Made by a program: the position numbers and the translations under genes
Part shown: positions 45,748-53,828 of the stretch, in pieces
Layout of the letters: every line of letters begins with the position of its first letter
Position numbering within the stretch: position 1 is the first letter of the stretch
Notes under the pieces: model-generated
What the model saw: only the letters and a program-made list of their open reading frames with translations
The model's database searches: none
What the model was told of the DNA's origin: nothing
Virus record (IMG/VR): IMGVR_UViG_3300037325_000128
Span: 1-53,828 of that record
DNA from: a virus
Length of the DNA: 53,828 bases
Direction: 5' to 3' (one strand)

Positions 45748-47329
45748 CGTCTAACATGTGATCTAGTTCCACAAGCTTCTCATCTGTCTCCGCATTTCGA
45801 CTGTCTGCCATTTGATCTTGATCTACTTGTACTTCTCCGATAGAATCCCAGTCAAATAATGCATTGCTAGTATCTTTCGATTTTACTTCTTGTCCAGTAC
45901 CTCCGAAGCTTATAGATTCTAAGAACGGATAATAATCTTCAATCATTTTTCTAGGATCGGGATTACTAGGATCAAACAGTTTCTCAACAAAATCGTTAAA
46001 AAACAATATAGTACTCGGCACATATTCACTAACTTCGTTGGCAGAAGAATTACCTTTCTGTCTTGTCCAGTCTGTGTACTTTATGTCTCGAGTAGCATAT
46101 TCCACGTCGGACAGTCGATTTATTTCTTGCACAGCCTGGATGTGATTATATACGTTATGTGCCATATACAATGCATATGAGAAAGAATCCCAGCTTGTTC
46201 TTCCCTCTTTTTTCATCTTGTTCTTATCTCCGTGACCCAACACACAGATATCACCCGCTACGAGTCTATCCATGATCGGACTCTGCCACGGCATAGCCAA
46301 CTGGGAACCTTTTAAGTCCTTACAGTCTACACCGCTATCCATAGAGTACGTTAGGCGTTTAGAGCTAAATGTATTGTAGGTATATGTAAGTCCGTATGCA
46401 GTTGCAACAAACGGACTAGCAGCGTCAAACGATACTCTGATATTTGGATTGTCATGCTTGCGTAATTCTCGCATTATGGATGTCAGGAAACACGCCCAGT
46501 CTAATCTGCCAATCCCGAGGAAGTGAATCCAGTCTTTATCCTTTAACGCATCTAGTTCTCTGAGATCTAAGATACGGTTTAGTACAGAAGGCATATGCTT
46601 CATGTTAATACCGGCGAACGCATACCCCTCTAGCGTTCTGTCTACGTCATGACCCATGGCCTCGACGCATGAAGGAATGCTGTAAGGAATAACCTGATCA
46701 AACCATATTTTAGAATTCTCGGGTGTACTACCAGACAGGACATTTAGAAATTTTGTAGCACCCGGCTTACGATTTTTGACAAAATACTCTAGATTGTGGA
46801 GTGTAATATCAATTGTGTCTTCAAACTTCTTTAGCCCTGTCTTCTTGGCGAACCTTGCATCTGCTGCGAATGCAGGCACATCCAGCGTCATGCTCCAATC
46901 AGCAGTATGCTCCAGCCATCTTAGAATTTGTTCTCTTAGAGCATCTCCCTCCGGACCTTTAATTGTTGCCCAATCTAGTTTTAGCACTCCGGTTGCGATT
47001 TGAAACCCACCCGAGTCTCCCAGGATCATAGAAGTACTCCTGTTCCTGTTCTGTACCATAGGGTCTGTTGCATTTGCCTTGTCCAGTTTTAATTGTGCAT
47101 GACCGGCAGAAAACAAGCCCCATTTGTAGTAATAGTAAGCCTTTTCTGGATCCAGAAAATTCATCCCTTCATGCCCATTTTCAAACTTTGCAGGAAGTGG
47201 GCGTCCGGCATAGCCTGGCGTTGCATCCATTTTGCCTAGCTGAATGGTGTAAAATGAGCTAATAGCGGGCAGATATACTGCCCAATTGCCTGCTTCGTGT
47301 CGTTCTGTAAAATTAACTCTGTTATTCAT
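45737..47329 (-). CDS. dpdA: DpdA-like DNA 7-deazaguanine transglycosylase, 530 aa
   Basis: TGT-fold enzyme. ILGDSGGFQIATG (about 102-114) carries the D-S-G-G-F-Q hallmark, LEGYAFAGINM a Gly-rich substrate loop, and VSFDAASPFVATAYG (about 299-313) a second Asp corresponding to the TGT nucleophile region. Longer than bacterial tRNA TGT (about 375) and without its usual Cys/His zinc cluster that I can see, matching phage DpdA proteins that insert 7-deazaguanines into DNA. It follows the clamp genes in the same operon. Acting on tRNA cannot be excluded from sequence alone. Confidence 0.85.
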   Translation of the reverse strand: MNNRVNFTERHEAGNWAVYLPAISSFYTIQLGKMDATPGYAGRPLPAKFENGHEGMNFLDPEKAYYYYKWGLFSAGHAQLKLDKANATDPMVQNRNRSTSMILGDSGGFQIATGVLKLDWATIKGPEGDALREQILRWLEHTADWSMTLDVPAFAADARFAKKTGLKKFEDTIDITLHNLEYFVKNRKPGATKFLNVLSGSTPENSKIWFDQVIPYSIPSCVEAMGHDVDRTLEGYAFAGINMKHMPSVLNRILDLRELDALKDKDWIHFLGIGRLDWACFLTSIMRELRKHDNPNIRVSFDAASPFVATAYGLTYTYNTFSSKRLTYSMDSGVDCKDLKGSQLAMPWQSPIMDRLVAGDICVLGHGDKNKMKKEGRTSWDSFSYALYMAHNVYNHIQAVQEINRLSDVEYATRDIKYTDWTRQKGNSSANEVSEYVPSTILFFNDFVEKLFDPSNPDPRKMIEDYYPFLESISFGGTGQEVKSKDTSNALFDWDSIGEVQVDQDQMADSRNAETDEKLVELDHMLDDEQ

Positions 47330-47576
47330 ATTCGTCCGTGTTTCTATAACCGATGTCGACCAGAAATTTCTCTAACTTCACAGGGTCTTCGCTCATTTCT
47401 TTAATAAAATTGTCCCGCCAAGGTTTCATTTCCGGATCTGCAAAGGAAACTTCCGCTCCACTCGGCCAGCGATTCCTGTTTGCCTTTGCAGTAGCCAGAT
47501 CACGCAAGGTATGAAAATCGGGATACTTCAGTGCAAGGAACACTGTTTCGACATCCTGTGCAGATGCGTCAATCAA
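47322..47576 (-). CDS. Hypothetical protein between clamp and DpdA, 84 aa
   Basis: ASAQDVETVFLALKYPDFHT, KANRNRWPSGAEVSF, MSEDPVKLEKFLVDIGY. Position next to the clamp recalls the gp44/gp62 clamp-loader order of T4, but the protein is far too short for either. Small overlaps on both sides. Confidence 0.65.
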   Translation of the reverse strand: MIDASAQDVETVFLALKYPDFHTLRDLATAKANRNRWPSGAEVSFADPEMKPWRDNFIKEMSEDPVKLEKFLVDIGYRNTDEYE

Positions 47577-48316
47577 GCCTTGCCTGCCGGAAGGATGTAG
47601 GAATATTTGCCGATGCCGCTGTCGATTTCTATCATCAGTGCACCCATATCAGAGAACTTCATAGTTGTTGTGGACGCTGTCTCGCTTAGTTTTAGGATTC
47701 CCAGTACCTGGGACAACGGCCATGACCACTGGTGCTTCAATGTTCCAGTTACATTACTAGCAAATGGAAGTGTGGTCCTGTCTGTGGGTCCAGTTCCGAC
47801 ATTAAACTTTAATGTACCAGCGTCCACGCTTACTACAAATCGCTTTTCAAAACCACCAAGGACTCCCTGCATATATGATAACTCTGCAATCTTTTTCTTT
47901 TCGGGAGTAACAGTTACATTCCATGTGGCACCTTTGAACGGTGGAACTTTTACTTGCTCATTGATCATAGACTCGCTCATGAATCGATAATTAGCAGTAT
48001 GTCCTTCGCCGCTAGAGAATTTAATTTCCGAAGGCACATCTACGCCGCTTCGATTTTCAGTAGTAACTGCTACCGACGCCGTACTGCCCGAGAATACAGG
48101 AAAGTCGATATATCCTTTCAGTACAGGAATCCGAGACAGTCCCACTGTTGCTTGTATACCTTCAATTGGACTATACATTTCTCCAAAAATGATTACAGTA
48201 TTGTCTGCATCTTTTGTTTCAATCTTTGCAGTAGCTGCGCTACCAATCACTTTTACCATATCAATAAAGCCTAGACCTGCTGTGTGCTTAACGATGTCTT
48301 TTAGAGAATCTAACAT
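47573..48316 (-). CDS. Sliding clamp (T4 gp45-like), 247 aa
   Basis: Starts MLDSLKDIVKHTAGLGFIDM; two similar beta-rich halves, with a clamp-like GAMLIEIDSGIGKYSYILPA C-terminus. Length near gp45 (228 aa), and genomic context (polymerase upstream) fits. Tethers the polymerase to DNA and in T4 also activates late transcription, matching the late boxes here. AAAGGAAT RBS; own promoter at 48369-48397. Confidence 0.85.
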   Translation of the reverse strand: MLDSLKDIVKHTAGLGFIDMVKVIGSAATAKIETKDADNTVIIFGEMYSPIEGIQATVGLSRIPVLKGYIDFPVFSGSTASVAVTTENRSGVDVPSEIKFSSGEGHTANYRFMSESMINEQVKVPPFKGATWNVTVTPEKKKIAELSYMQGVLGGFEKRFVVSVDAGTLKFNVGTGPTDRTTLPFASNVTGTLKHQWSWPLSQVLGILKLSETASTTTMKFSDMGALMIEIDSGIGKYSYILPAGKA

Positions 48317-48368
48317 TTATATATTCCTTTAATTTTAAATACAGTGACGCATAGTTGCGGTATGGCAA

Positions 48369-48397
48369 ATTATAACAAATTGTTCATCAAAAGTCAA
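48369..48397 (-). promoter_or_regulatory. Sigma70-type promoter (TTGACT-17-TATAAT)
   Basis: -35 TTGACT at 48397-48392, 17-bp spacer, -10 TATAAT at 48374-48369, just after the polymerase stop. Drives the clamp gene and the long operon to its left. Confidence 0.75.
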
Positions 48398-48399
48398 TA

Positions 48400-51354
48400 T
48401 CAGATTGCACTGAAATCAAACAATGTTGCCAGGTGTGCATGTTCTTTTTGTGTTTTGCTTAGATCCCACGACAGTACGCCCAATAAGTTCTTTACCTTCT
48501 TATCTACGATACCCGCCATCATATCGTCGCTTGCAAACGGTAGTCTTAAAAACCATTCGGGTAAGTGAACTTCGTCCACTGGGTATGCAATACTAGTCAG
48601 TGTATTATCCGGCGTTTGCTTCAGCTTGCACACAATAATTTTTTGACCGTCAATGATGCGCATTGCATGTTGATCCTGATTAATTACTTTCAATGTATTC
48701 CACGCAAGGCTTGCTTTGACGTGACCTGGCATAGTCAGTCCTCCTGTAACTTGATTCTTTAATTTCTGCCTCATATGTTCCTCTTCTTTCTCTCGGTAAA
48801 ACGTCAGTTTATTAACTGCCTTGGGAGTACCTTGTTTCCACGGTTTAAGATCCTCGAACTTTTCTTTAAAAAGTCTAATTTTCTCTATAACTAAAATTTC
48901 TCCCTTGTCTGTTAATGTGTCCATCAAAATTTCCGATAAAAATTGCTGTACAAACTTAGGAGTATCAGCACGCTTTAGGTCCAGCCCTATAGCCTTAACT
49001 TTTCCGGGCTTCGCGCCAATGTCTAGTCTGAAACCATCTTTATCAAACATTAAGCAAGCATATCTTTTCTTGGACATCCAAATACCGGATTCGGAAATAG
49101 TTTCTCTGGAACTGGCAATAACTCCGGCCGATCTTTTGATCGGAACGTTGAGCCCAGTCAACAGGAATTCTGGAAATGTAGCTGACACTGCTTTCGCGAG
49201 TGCATTATAGGTATCAATTATACTTTCTTTAGTCCACTCGACCTCACCCCTGTCAATTTCTTCCCTGAGAATAGGATATGCAGAAAAATAACAGGAATCT
49301 GTATCTCCGTACACAATCGACTTACCATAATGATCGTATTCTCCTGTAATCATTTCGTTAGTCTTAGCAGCCATGTGCTTGGTAATTGTTCTACCAGTTA
49401 GTGTTGTGGACTGTCCTAGTCTCTGATCAAAAAATCTGCTGCCTGCATTCAACAACGCTCCGTAAGTAGAATTTAGGTTAATTTTTTTAACCAACTGCCT
49501 TTTATCCCAAAATCCAACAATACGTTTCAAATCTTTCTGATTTTTAAGGATAGCCTTCCCATCCTTAACCATAAGGTTATGTTGATTCATATACTGAATC
49601 ACCCGTTTCTTAGATCCCTCTTCTATCAGATCTCTTAATTTTTTTGGTTTATAAGCATCGTGCTCCAAATACGGATTTGACTTCAGTTCTGCATCACTAA
49701 TGTCTGTATTAGTAAACAAACTATCAGGCACCAAAACTCCACTAATTTTGGGATTGTCTTCCAAGTCTTGGTAGTTTCCCATAATAGATTGGAGAGTTTT
49801 ACGCTCACTGTACCACCGTGTGAGTAGTGAAGGTATAATACCCTCTACATCTGTTTTGAAGATAGTCCCATTTGCACTTATACACCAGGGCTGACCACTT
49901 TCAAATATCAGGCCGTGGAGTTCTTTACCAGTGACTTCGAATGAATTACCATCTTCCATATCAAGTGTCAGCTTGATACCGATATCTTGGCTATAGAAAT
50001 GTTCCATTTCCACTGCATTAAATTTATCATTCCACCATGATGCAAATGTATACTTCGCCCCCTTTGCCATCCAAAGCGCAATTTCGTGATTAGTTTGATC
50101 GAGTCTTAGCTGACCCACAATTGTTTCCGGGCTCATGTTAAGTGTACGGATGACAGATGGATACAGAGACTTCATGTCAGTTGATGCAATCCATCTGTGG
50201 AAGCCCTTCTTAGGAGTTGCAACCCAACCTCCCGCTGCCCGGACTGAGGTATCGTCTCTTGCAGTTCGTTTTTTATCAGGTACTACTAAATTTTTACTAT
50301 GTGCTTCCATAAGGACGTTTTGATCAGTCACAGCAACAGCCCCCATGGTTGTCTGTATTAGCACACAGCTAGAGTGTGCAATAGAGTTCGCAAGTTCAAT
50401 AAAATCTAGTTTCTTATCTAACTGATCCAGCAGGCGAGTATCCTGGATGTTGTATTCTAAGAACTTCTTGAAATCATCGTTATATAGTTCGTCTAGCGTA
50501 CCATCATATTGTACTTTAGTTTCGGCTAGTTCGATTTCAGCAATTGCATTAAGTGCGTAGCTATGACGTTCCTCGTAGTTATACTTTTTGTAAAGCTGGA
50601 GGTAATCTATATGTACTCTCCCAATCAGATCATATGTTAATTGCGCCTTGCCGCCCCTGTCATACTCTCGGGGTTTGGGTTCTTGATCCCATAAACACAG
50701 CTTCCTGGCTTCATGTTTGCCTAGCACCTTCTTAACTCGATTGACAACATAGGGAATATCGTATGCTTCGCTATTCCATCCACTTAGGGCATCTGCATCT
50801 TCGATTACGTCGATGAATGCTTTAAGCATTTCGCCTTCGGTTCTGAATAATATTGTGTTACCGACCTCTGCAGCGATAACTTCTGCTTCATCCCACGAAA
50901 GCGTCTCAGGGGGCAATGCTAGACAAATTAGCTCGTCTATCCATTGCAGGTGTACAGATATGGATGTAATATAATTGTTTGCGTCAGCAGCGTCCGACCA
51001 TCCTAATTCTTTGTCAAAACTAGTCTCGATGTCGAAAAATGCAATGTGTAAAGCAGGTGATTCGCCCGAACGATAATTTTGTTCGAAACAACGAAAAATA
51101 GGATCAATATCTGTTTCCCATTTTCTGACATTGTGTGATATAGATTTTACTAATTTTTGTTTTTCTGCATAAGACCCGGGTGTTATCTTTTTTACAGAAT
51201 CTCCGTAGATGGACTTAAATGATCCTTTTGGGTCATTTATAAAAAAATGATAGTCTGGTTGAAATTCTCGATAAACACGATTACCATTAACTCGTTCGAC
51301 TATTTTAATTACTTCTGAGGACCCGCCTCGCTTGAAGAACGCATCTACGAACAT
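48400..51354 (-). CDS. DNA polymerase, family B (T4 gp43-like), 984 aa
   Basis: Replicative polymerase with proofreading. Exo I FFDIETS (about 106-112), Exo II SGWNSEAYDIPYV (about 191-203), Exo III YNIQDT (about 301), motif A STDMKSLYPSVIRTLN (about 391-406), motif B KKINLNSTYGALLNAG (about 623-638), motif C YGDTDS (about 682-687). The C-terminus LATLFDFSAI looks like a clamp-binding peptide. Slightly longer than T4 gp43 (898 aa). Stop and start overlap with the DsbA-like gene. Confidence 0.98.
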   Translation of the reverse strand: MFVDAFFKRGGSSEVIKIVERVNGNRVYREFQPDYHFFINDPKGSFKSIYGDSVKKITPGSYAEKQKLVKSISHNVRKWETDIDPIFRCFEQNYRSGESPALHIAFFDIETSFDKELGWSDAADANNYITSISVHLQWIDELICLALPPETLSWDEAEVIAAEVGNTILFRTEGEMLKAFIDVIEDADALSGWNSEAYDIPYVVNRVKKVLGKHEARKLCLWDQEPKPREYDRGGKAQLTYDLIGRVHIDYLQLYKKYNYEERHSYALNAIAEIELAETKVQYDGTLDELYNDDFKKFLEYNIQDTRLLDQLDKKLDFIELANSIAHSSCVLIQTTMGAVAVTDQNVLMEAHSKNLVVPDKKRTARDDTSVRAAGGWVATPKKGFHRWIASTDMKSLYPSVIRTLNMSPETIVGQLRLDQTNHEIALWMAKGAKYTFASWWNDKFNAVEMEHFYSQDIGIKLTLDMEDGNSFEVTGKELHGLIFESGQPWCISANGTIFKTDVEGIIPSLLTRWYSERKTLQSIMGNYQDLEDNPKISGVLVPDSLFTNTDISDAELKSNPYLEHDAYKPKKLRDLIEEGSKKRVIQYMNQHNLMVKDGKAILKNQKDLKRIVGFWDKRQLVKKINLNSTYGALLNAGSRFFDQRLGQSTTLTGRTITKHMAAKTNEMITGEYDHYGKSIVYGDTDSCYFSAYPILREEIDRGEVEWTKESIIDTYNALAKAVSATFPEFLLTGLNVPIKRSAGVIASSRETISESGIWMSKKRYACLMFDKDGFRLDIGAKPGKVKAIGLDLKRADTPKFVQQFLSEILMDTLTDKGEILVIEKIRLFKEKFEDLKPWKQGTPKAVNKLTFYREKEEEHMRQKLKNQVTGGLTMPGHVKASLAWNTLKVINQDQHAMRIIDGQKIIVCKLKQTPDNTLTSIAYPVDEVHLPEWFLRLPFASDDMMAGIVDKKVKNLLGVLSWDLSKTQKEHAHLATLFDFSAI

Positions 51355-51605
51355 TAACCTAGACCCCCGGCTTTATATAGTTCGTCCAATTCATCAAATG
51401 CTTCTCGGGCGTCGTTCATCTTGTTTTTCTGGACCATCTTGATCAGCTTGTTTAATTGAGCCGGCTTAACATCTAGCTCGTCTGCAATAGCTTTTACAGT
51501 ATCACTTAACCCTCCCCTCAAGTCTTCACATTCTTGTAATACCTGAACTCCGTCTGCTACTAATTGCTTTAGTCTTGCAATATTTTCTGATGATAAATTA
51601 GCCAT
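51354..51605 (-). CDS. DsbA-like late-transcription DNA-binding protein, 83 aa
   Basis: The C-terminal half VKAIADELDVKPAQLNKLIK, then REAFDELDELYKAG, matches the pattern of T4 DsbA, a dsDNA-binding protein acting at late promoters (ADELGV...FN-L-...VELY). RBS GGAGAACC. Position before the polymerase is shared, from memory, with other T4-like phages. Assignment moderate because the protein is short. Confidence 0.7.
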   Translation of the reverse strand: MANLSSENIARLKQLVADGVQVLQECEDLRGGLSDTVKAIADELDVKPAQLNKLIKMVQKNKMNDAREAFDELDELYKAGGLG

Positions 51606-51628
51606 GGTTCTCCTTAATCTTATATGTA

Positions 51629-51657
51629 ATGTTATAGGTATATGGTACGAAAGTCAA
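51629..51657 (-). promoter_or_regulatory. Possible sigma70-type promoter (TTGACT-17-TAACAT)
   Basis: -35 TTGACT at 51657-51652; -10 either TAACAT at 51634-51629 (spacer 17) or TATAAC at 51636-51631 (spacer 15). Would drive the DsbA-like and polymerase genes. Confidence 0.5.
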
Positions 51658-51730
51658 CGACTTCTGAGAGAAATTCAAATTGACCAATAAGTGATATTAC
51701 CCTGTCCCTGGATAATATTTAGTACAGAGA

Positions 51731-52282
51731 TTATGTAGATGTAAATAATTTCATTTGAAGGTTCAAAATATTTTTCATCGTCTCAGACTTCTCGTCGAAG
51801 AAATATTTAAACCTGTCAACTGTGGTGGCTTGTGGCAAGTGTACCTTGGCCGTAATATCCGATCCGGCTCTTTCGGTAACTCGGAGATTATGCTTCTTAG
51901 CAAGGTGCTGAATTTTCTTATTCTCGCTTATGCAATGCATGAACATACTTTCGATGCCATTCATTTTTGCCCACTCTATTGCAGATCCCATAAGTTTGTC
52001 TGCTATTCCTTTTCCTTGCCGGTCCGAATCTACGCTTACTGCCAACTCCCATGTGGTACCGTGGTCTATTGCCAAATGGCAAAATCCTACAATTTTCCCA
52101 CTATCTTTGGCAGTAAACATCACATGCTTTTCGGGATTATACAGCATGGACAGAATTATTGCATCTATTGTATAATCGGACACATTGGTGCCAAACCTGG
52201 TATACTTGTCACTTGACTGTAAATTTTTCAAATGATGGGAATATTCTTTTAGGTATCGAGTACCCGTATGTTTGATAATCAT
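51731..52282 (-). CDS. GNAT-family acetyltransferase, 183 aa
   Basis: Acetyl-CoA loop DSDRQGKGIADKLMGSAIEW (R/QGxGxA) at about 99-118, preceded by strand TWELAVSVD and followed by MFMHCISENKKIQHLAKKHN. Substrate unknown; may modify a host or phage protein. Its start is near AGGTTAAAT. Confidence 0.9.
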   Translation of the reverse strand: MIIKHTGTRYLKEYSHHLKNLQSSDKYTRFGTNVSDYTIDAIILSMLYNPEKHVMFTAKDSGKIVGFCHLAIDHGTTWELAVSVDSDRQGKGIADKLMGSAIEWAKMNGIESMFMHCISENKKIQHLAKKHNLRVTERAGSDITAKVHLPQATTVDRFKYFFDEKSETMKNILNLQMKLFTST

Positions 52283-52334
52283 ATTTAACCTAATTAGGGA
52301 GACTTATATAATGTTTTTCTGTGGCGGGCCGATG

Positions 52335-52778
52335 CTAACCTATCACATCGTGATTCATTATCGTCTGCTCGATATGAGCTTGCACCTGCAGGTATTCACG
52401 CAACAGCGTATAAGCGTGATCACCTCGAAGTTCACCCCATACCAATGCTTGATCAGGTGTCATAGTCATATATTCGCTTGCATGATCGTATGCAATAAGT
52501 GCCAATGCTGCACCACGCGCCGCCCGCGAATCTGGCCCCGCCAGCGTGGCGGCCGTCGCCGCACTCCATGCCGCACTCCTTTCCGCGATATATTCCGCAT
52601 CCCTTGCCGAACTCCTTGTTTCGGTCCGCGCCGCACTCCATGCTGCATTTCTTCTCACATGCCATGAGTCATTTCTTCTCATATCCCGGACAGCTTTAAA
52701 TATAGCATGATGATTATTGAAGTCAACCAAAACCTTATCTATGTGTGCCGCGTTGGGTAAGTGGCTCCATGCTGTCAT
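52335..52778 (-). CDS. Ala-rich repeat protein, duplicate 1, 147 aa
   Basis: Conserved ends MTAWSHLPNAAHIDKVLVD and ALIAYDHASEYMTMTPDQAL, VWGELRGDHAYTLLREYLQ. The middle (about 35-90) is rich in Ala, Arg, Ser and Trp (NAAWSAARTETRSSARDAEY), a kind of helical repeat typical of phage moron-like proteins. Overlaps its upstream paralogue by 4 nt. Function unknown. Confidence 0.75.
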   Translation of the reverse strand: MTAWSHLPNAAHIDKVLVDFNNHHAIFKAVRDMRRNDSWHVRRNAAWSAARTETRSSARDAEYIAERSAAWSAATAATLAGPDSRAARGAALALIAYDHASEYMTMTPDQALVWGELRGDHAYTLLREYLQVQAHIEQTIMNHDVIG

Positions 52779-53164
52779 GTGATAGTTTCTAGTCGTGTCT
52801 GAGCAATTTGCACTCGTATCTGCAAGTAAGGACGGAGTAGTACATATACAGGATCACCACTAAGTTCACCCCATACCTGTGCTTGATTCGGAGTCATAGT
52901 CATATATTCGTCTGCATGATCGTATGCAATGAGTGCCAATATAGCAGTTCTGGCTGCGGACCTAGATGATACCATTGGCACGTCCCATGCCGAACCCCAT
53001 GCCGAACCCCTTTCTGCCTGTGCATGACAAGCCGCTGATGCTGTGGCCCATGCAATGCTATCAGCAGTATCCCATACATTACCGAACTCAATAGGATGAA
53101 TCTTTAAGTCAACCAAGACTTGGTCGATGTGTGCCGCGTTGGGCAGGTGGCTCCAAGCTGTCAT
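52775..53164 (-). CDS. Ala-rich repeat protein, duplicate 2, 129 aa
   Basis: The start at MTAWSHLPNAAHIDQVLVD (53164) matches its paralogue exactly; the longer frame begins inside the promoter. Shares LIAYDHADEYMTMTPNQAQV, WGELSGDPVYVLLRPYLQ. The middle region differs and is shorter. Function unknown. Confidence 0.75.
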   Translation of the reverse strand: MTAWSHLPNAAHIDQVLVDLKIHPIEFGNVWDTADSIAWATASAACHAQAERGSAWGSAWDVPMVSSRSAARTAILALIAYDHADEYMTMTPNQAQVWGELSGDPVYVLLRPYLQIRVQIAQTRLETIT

Positions 53165-53189
53165 ATAATTTCCAATCGTACTATGTACT

Positions 53190-53218
53190 ATTATAGTCGG
53201 GATTGGGGTCAGGGTCAA
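53190..53218 (-). promoter_or_regulatory. Sigma70-type promoter (TTGACC-17-TATAAT)
   Basis: -35 TTGACC at 53218-53213, 17-bp spacer, -10 TATAAT at 53195-53190; drives the duplicated gene pair. It is the last phage-like element before the GC-rich segment. Confidence 0.65.
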
Positions 53219-53272
53219 CCGGTTGTTTCGCCGACGTGCTTACACATAACGCACCACAGCATGCGCCGAAGC
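53219..53272. other. Junction between phage-like and bacterial-like DNA
   Basis: Left of about 53219 the DNA is AT-rich phage; right of it GC-rich isc operon. The 54-bp stretch contains a 15-codon minus-strand ORF (MLWCVMCKHVGETTG) but no integrase site, tRNA end or inverted repeat that I can see. In bacteria iscA normally follows iscU here; it is missing. Confidence 0.6.
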
Positions 53273-53659
53273 TCAGTGGGTGTGTTTCTTGCGGTAGTCG
53301 TCCACCGCCGCCTTAATGGCGTCTTCAGCCAAGATGGAGCAGTGAATCTTCACTGGTGGCAAGGCCAACTCTTCGGCAATTTCGCTGTTTTTAAGTGCCG
53401 CCGCCTGATCCAGCGTTTTGCCTTTGACCCACTCTGTCACCAGCGAGCTCGACGCGATAGCCGAACCGCAGCCATAGGTCTTGAAGCGCGCATCTTCGAT
53501 GACGCCGCTGATCGGGTTCACCTTGATTTGCAGCTTCATCACGTCGCCGCAGGCAGGTGCCCCCACCATGCCAGTGCCAACAGACTCATCTCCCTTGTCG
53601 AACGAGCCGACGTTGCGGGGGTTTTCGTAATGGTCCACCACTTTTTCACTATACGCCAT
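53273..53659 (-). CDS. iscU: IscU iron-sulfur cluster scaffold, 128 aa
   Basis: Scaffold for Fe-S assembly, receives sulfur from IscS. Complete: MAYSEKVVDHYENPRNVGSF, GAPACGDVMK, KTYGCGSAIA and IHCSILAEDA supply the three Cys ligands; LPPVK is the HscA-binding motif. Start at 53659 with GGAGAAAAT RBS. GC-rich and proteobacterial in sequence, unlike all phage genes to the left. Confidence 0.98.
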   Translation of the reverse strand: MAYSEKVVDHYENPRNVGSFDKGDESVGTGMVGAPACGDVMKLQIKVNPISGVIEDARFKTYGCGSAIASSSLVTEWVKGKTLDQAAALKNSEIAEELALPPVKIHCSILAEDAIKAAVDDYRKKHTH

Positions 53660-53670
53660 AATTTTCTCCT

Positions 53671-53828
53671 TTAATGAGCCGCCCACTGGATTGTGGACAA
53701 GTCTATACCGTCTTTGAACATTTCCCACAGGGGAGACAACTCGCGCAGCTTCGCCACGTTCTCTTTGATCGTACCAACAGCGTAATCAATTTCTTCTTCG
53801 GTGGTCCAGCGGCCAAGCGTCATGCGCA
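53671..53828 (-). CDS. iscS: Cysteine desulfurase IscS, C-terminal end only
   Basis: Only the last about 52 residues are in the window: [36 protein letters not shown] and QWAAH at the C-terminus, the conserved IscS ending. It precedes iscU by 11 nt, the normal isc operon order. The PLP lysine and catalytic loop lie outside the window. Confidence 0.95.
   Translation of the reverse strand, partial: RMTLGRWTTEEEIDYAVGTIKENVAKLRELSPLWEMFKDGIDLSTIQWAAH

Noticed and set aside
47322-47576. Clamp-loader small subunit (gp62)
   Set aside because: 84 aa against about 187 aa for gp62, with no shared motif seen.
52775-53218. Longer start for the Ala-rich protein
   Set aside because: The upstream start lies in the promoter; the paralogue begins at the internal MTAWSHLPN.
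53219-53272. Prophage attachment site at the isc junction
   Set aside because: No integrase gene, no tRNA 3' end and no direct repeat visible; T4-like phages are normally lytic.

Overview
The window is almost entirely a piece of a large T4-like (myovirus-type) phage genome. At the extreme right it is joined to what looks like a bacterial isc operon. The phage assignment rests on a family B DNA polymerase with T4 gp43-style motifs (48400-51354), a gp45-like sliding clamp, a DsbA-like late-transcription protein, an RNase H/5'-3' exonuclease, T4-type late promoter boxes, tRNA genes, a SleB hydrolase, a lambda-type lysozyme and dozens of tightly packed small ORFs. Many of these proteins resemble, from memory, conserved proteins of T4-like phages of aquatic bacteria. 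No head, tail or terminase genes are visible, so this is only part of a bigger genome. All genes are on the minus strand except 13348-14397 and 32512-32880. The host is probably a proteobacterium, perhaps a betaproteobacterium, judging only from the IscU sequence at 53273-53659.

Layout, left to right. 1-1019: a serine hydroxymethyltransferase gene cut by the window edge, with a phage late promoter. 1138-13227: small ORFs, three tRNA genes (Leu-UAA, a CAU tRNA, Arg-UCU), a lipoprotein, two cell-wall hydrolases and two frame-disrupted genes. 13348-18342: glycosyltransferase-like protein, conserved T4-like unknowns, HNH endonuclease and a VWA protein. 18422-24675: MoxR ATPase, a second AAA+ ATPase, membrane proteins and a macro-domain protein. 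24721-36447: unknowns, RtcB RNA ligase, metallophosphoesterase, RNase H-like nuclease and repeat islands. 36505-51605: a long co-directional block with replication genes (DsbA-like, polymerase, clamp), a DpdA-like transglycosylase, QueE and QueD, peptide deformylase and a sugar cassette (epimerase, glycosyltransferase, MDR dehydrogenase, Gfo/Idh/MocA oxidoreductase). 51731-53164: acetyltransferase and a duplicated Ala-rich gene pair. 53219-53828: GC-rich iscU and the end of iscS.

How the genes may work together. QueD, QueE and the DpdA-like enzyme point to 7-deazaguanine modification of phage DNA, transcribed with the replication genes; a sugar cassette sits in the same block. RtcB, tRNAs and a macro domain could counter host RNA damage or ADP-ribosylation (inference).

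The most unusual observation is regulatory. At least six sigma70-like promoters have their -10 element 5-7 nt before an ATG, and five late boxes ([GT]ATAAATA) lie 4-5 nt before an ATG. This predicts leaderless mRNAs in both classes. Other notable points are three related tandem-repeat islands, a five-member paralogous family of small proteins, a tail segment shared by a lipoprotein and a GC-rich lysozyme, and the abrupt phage-isc junction.
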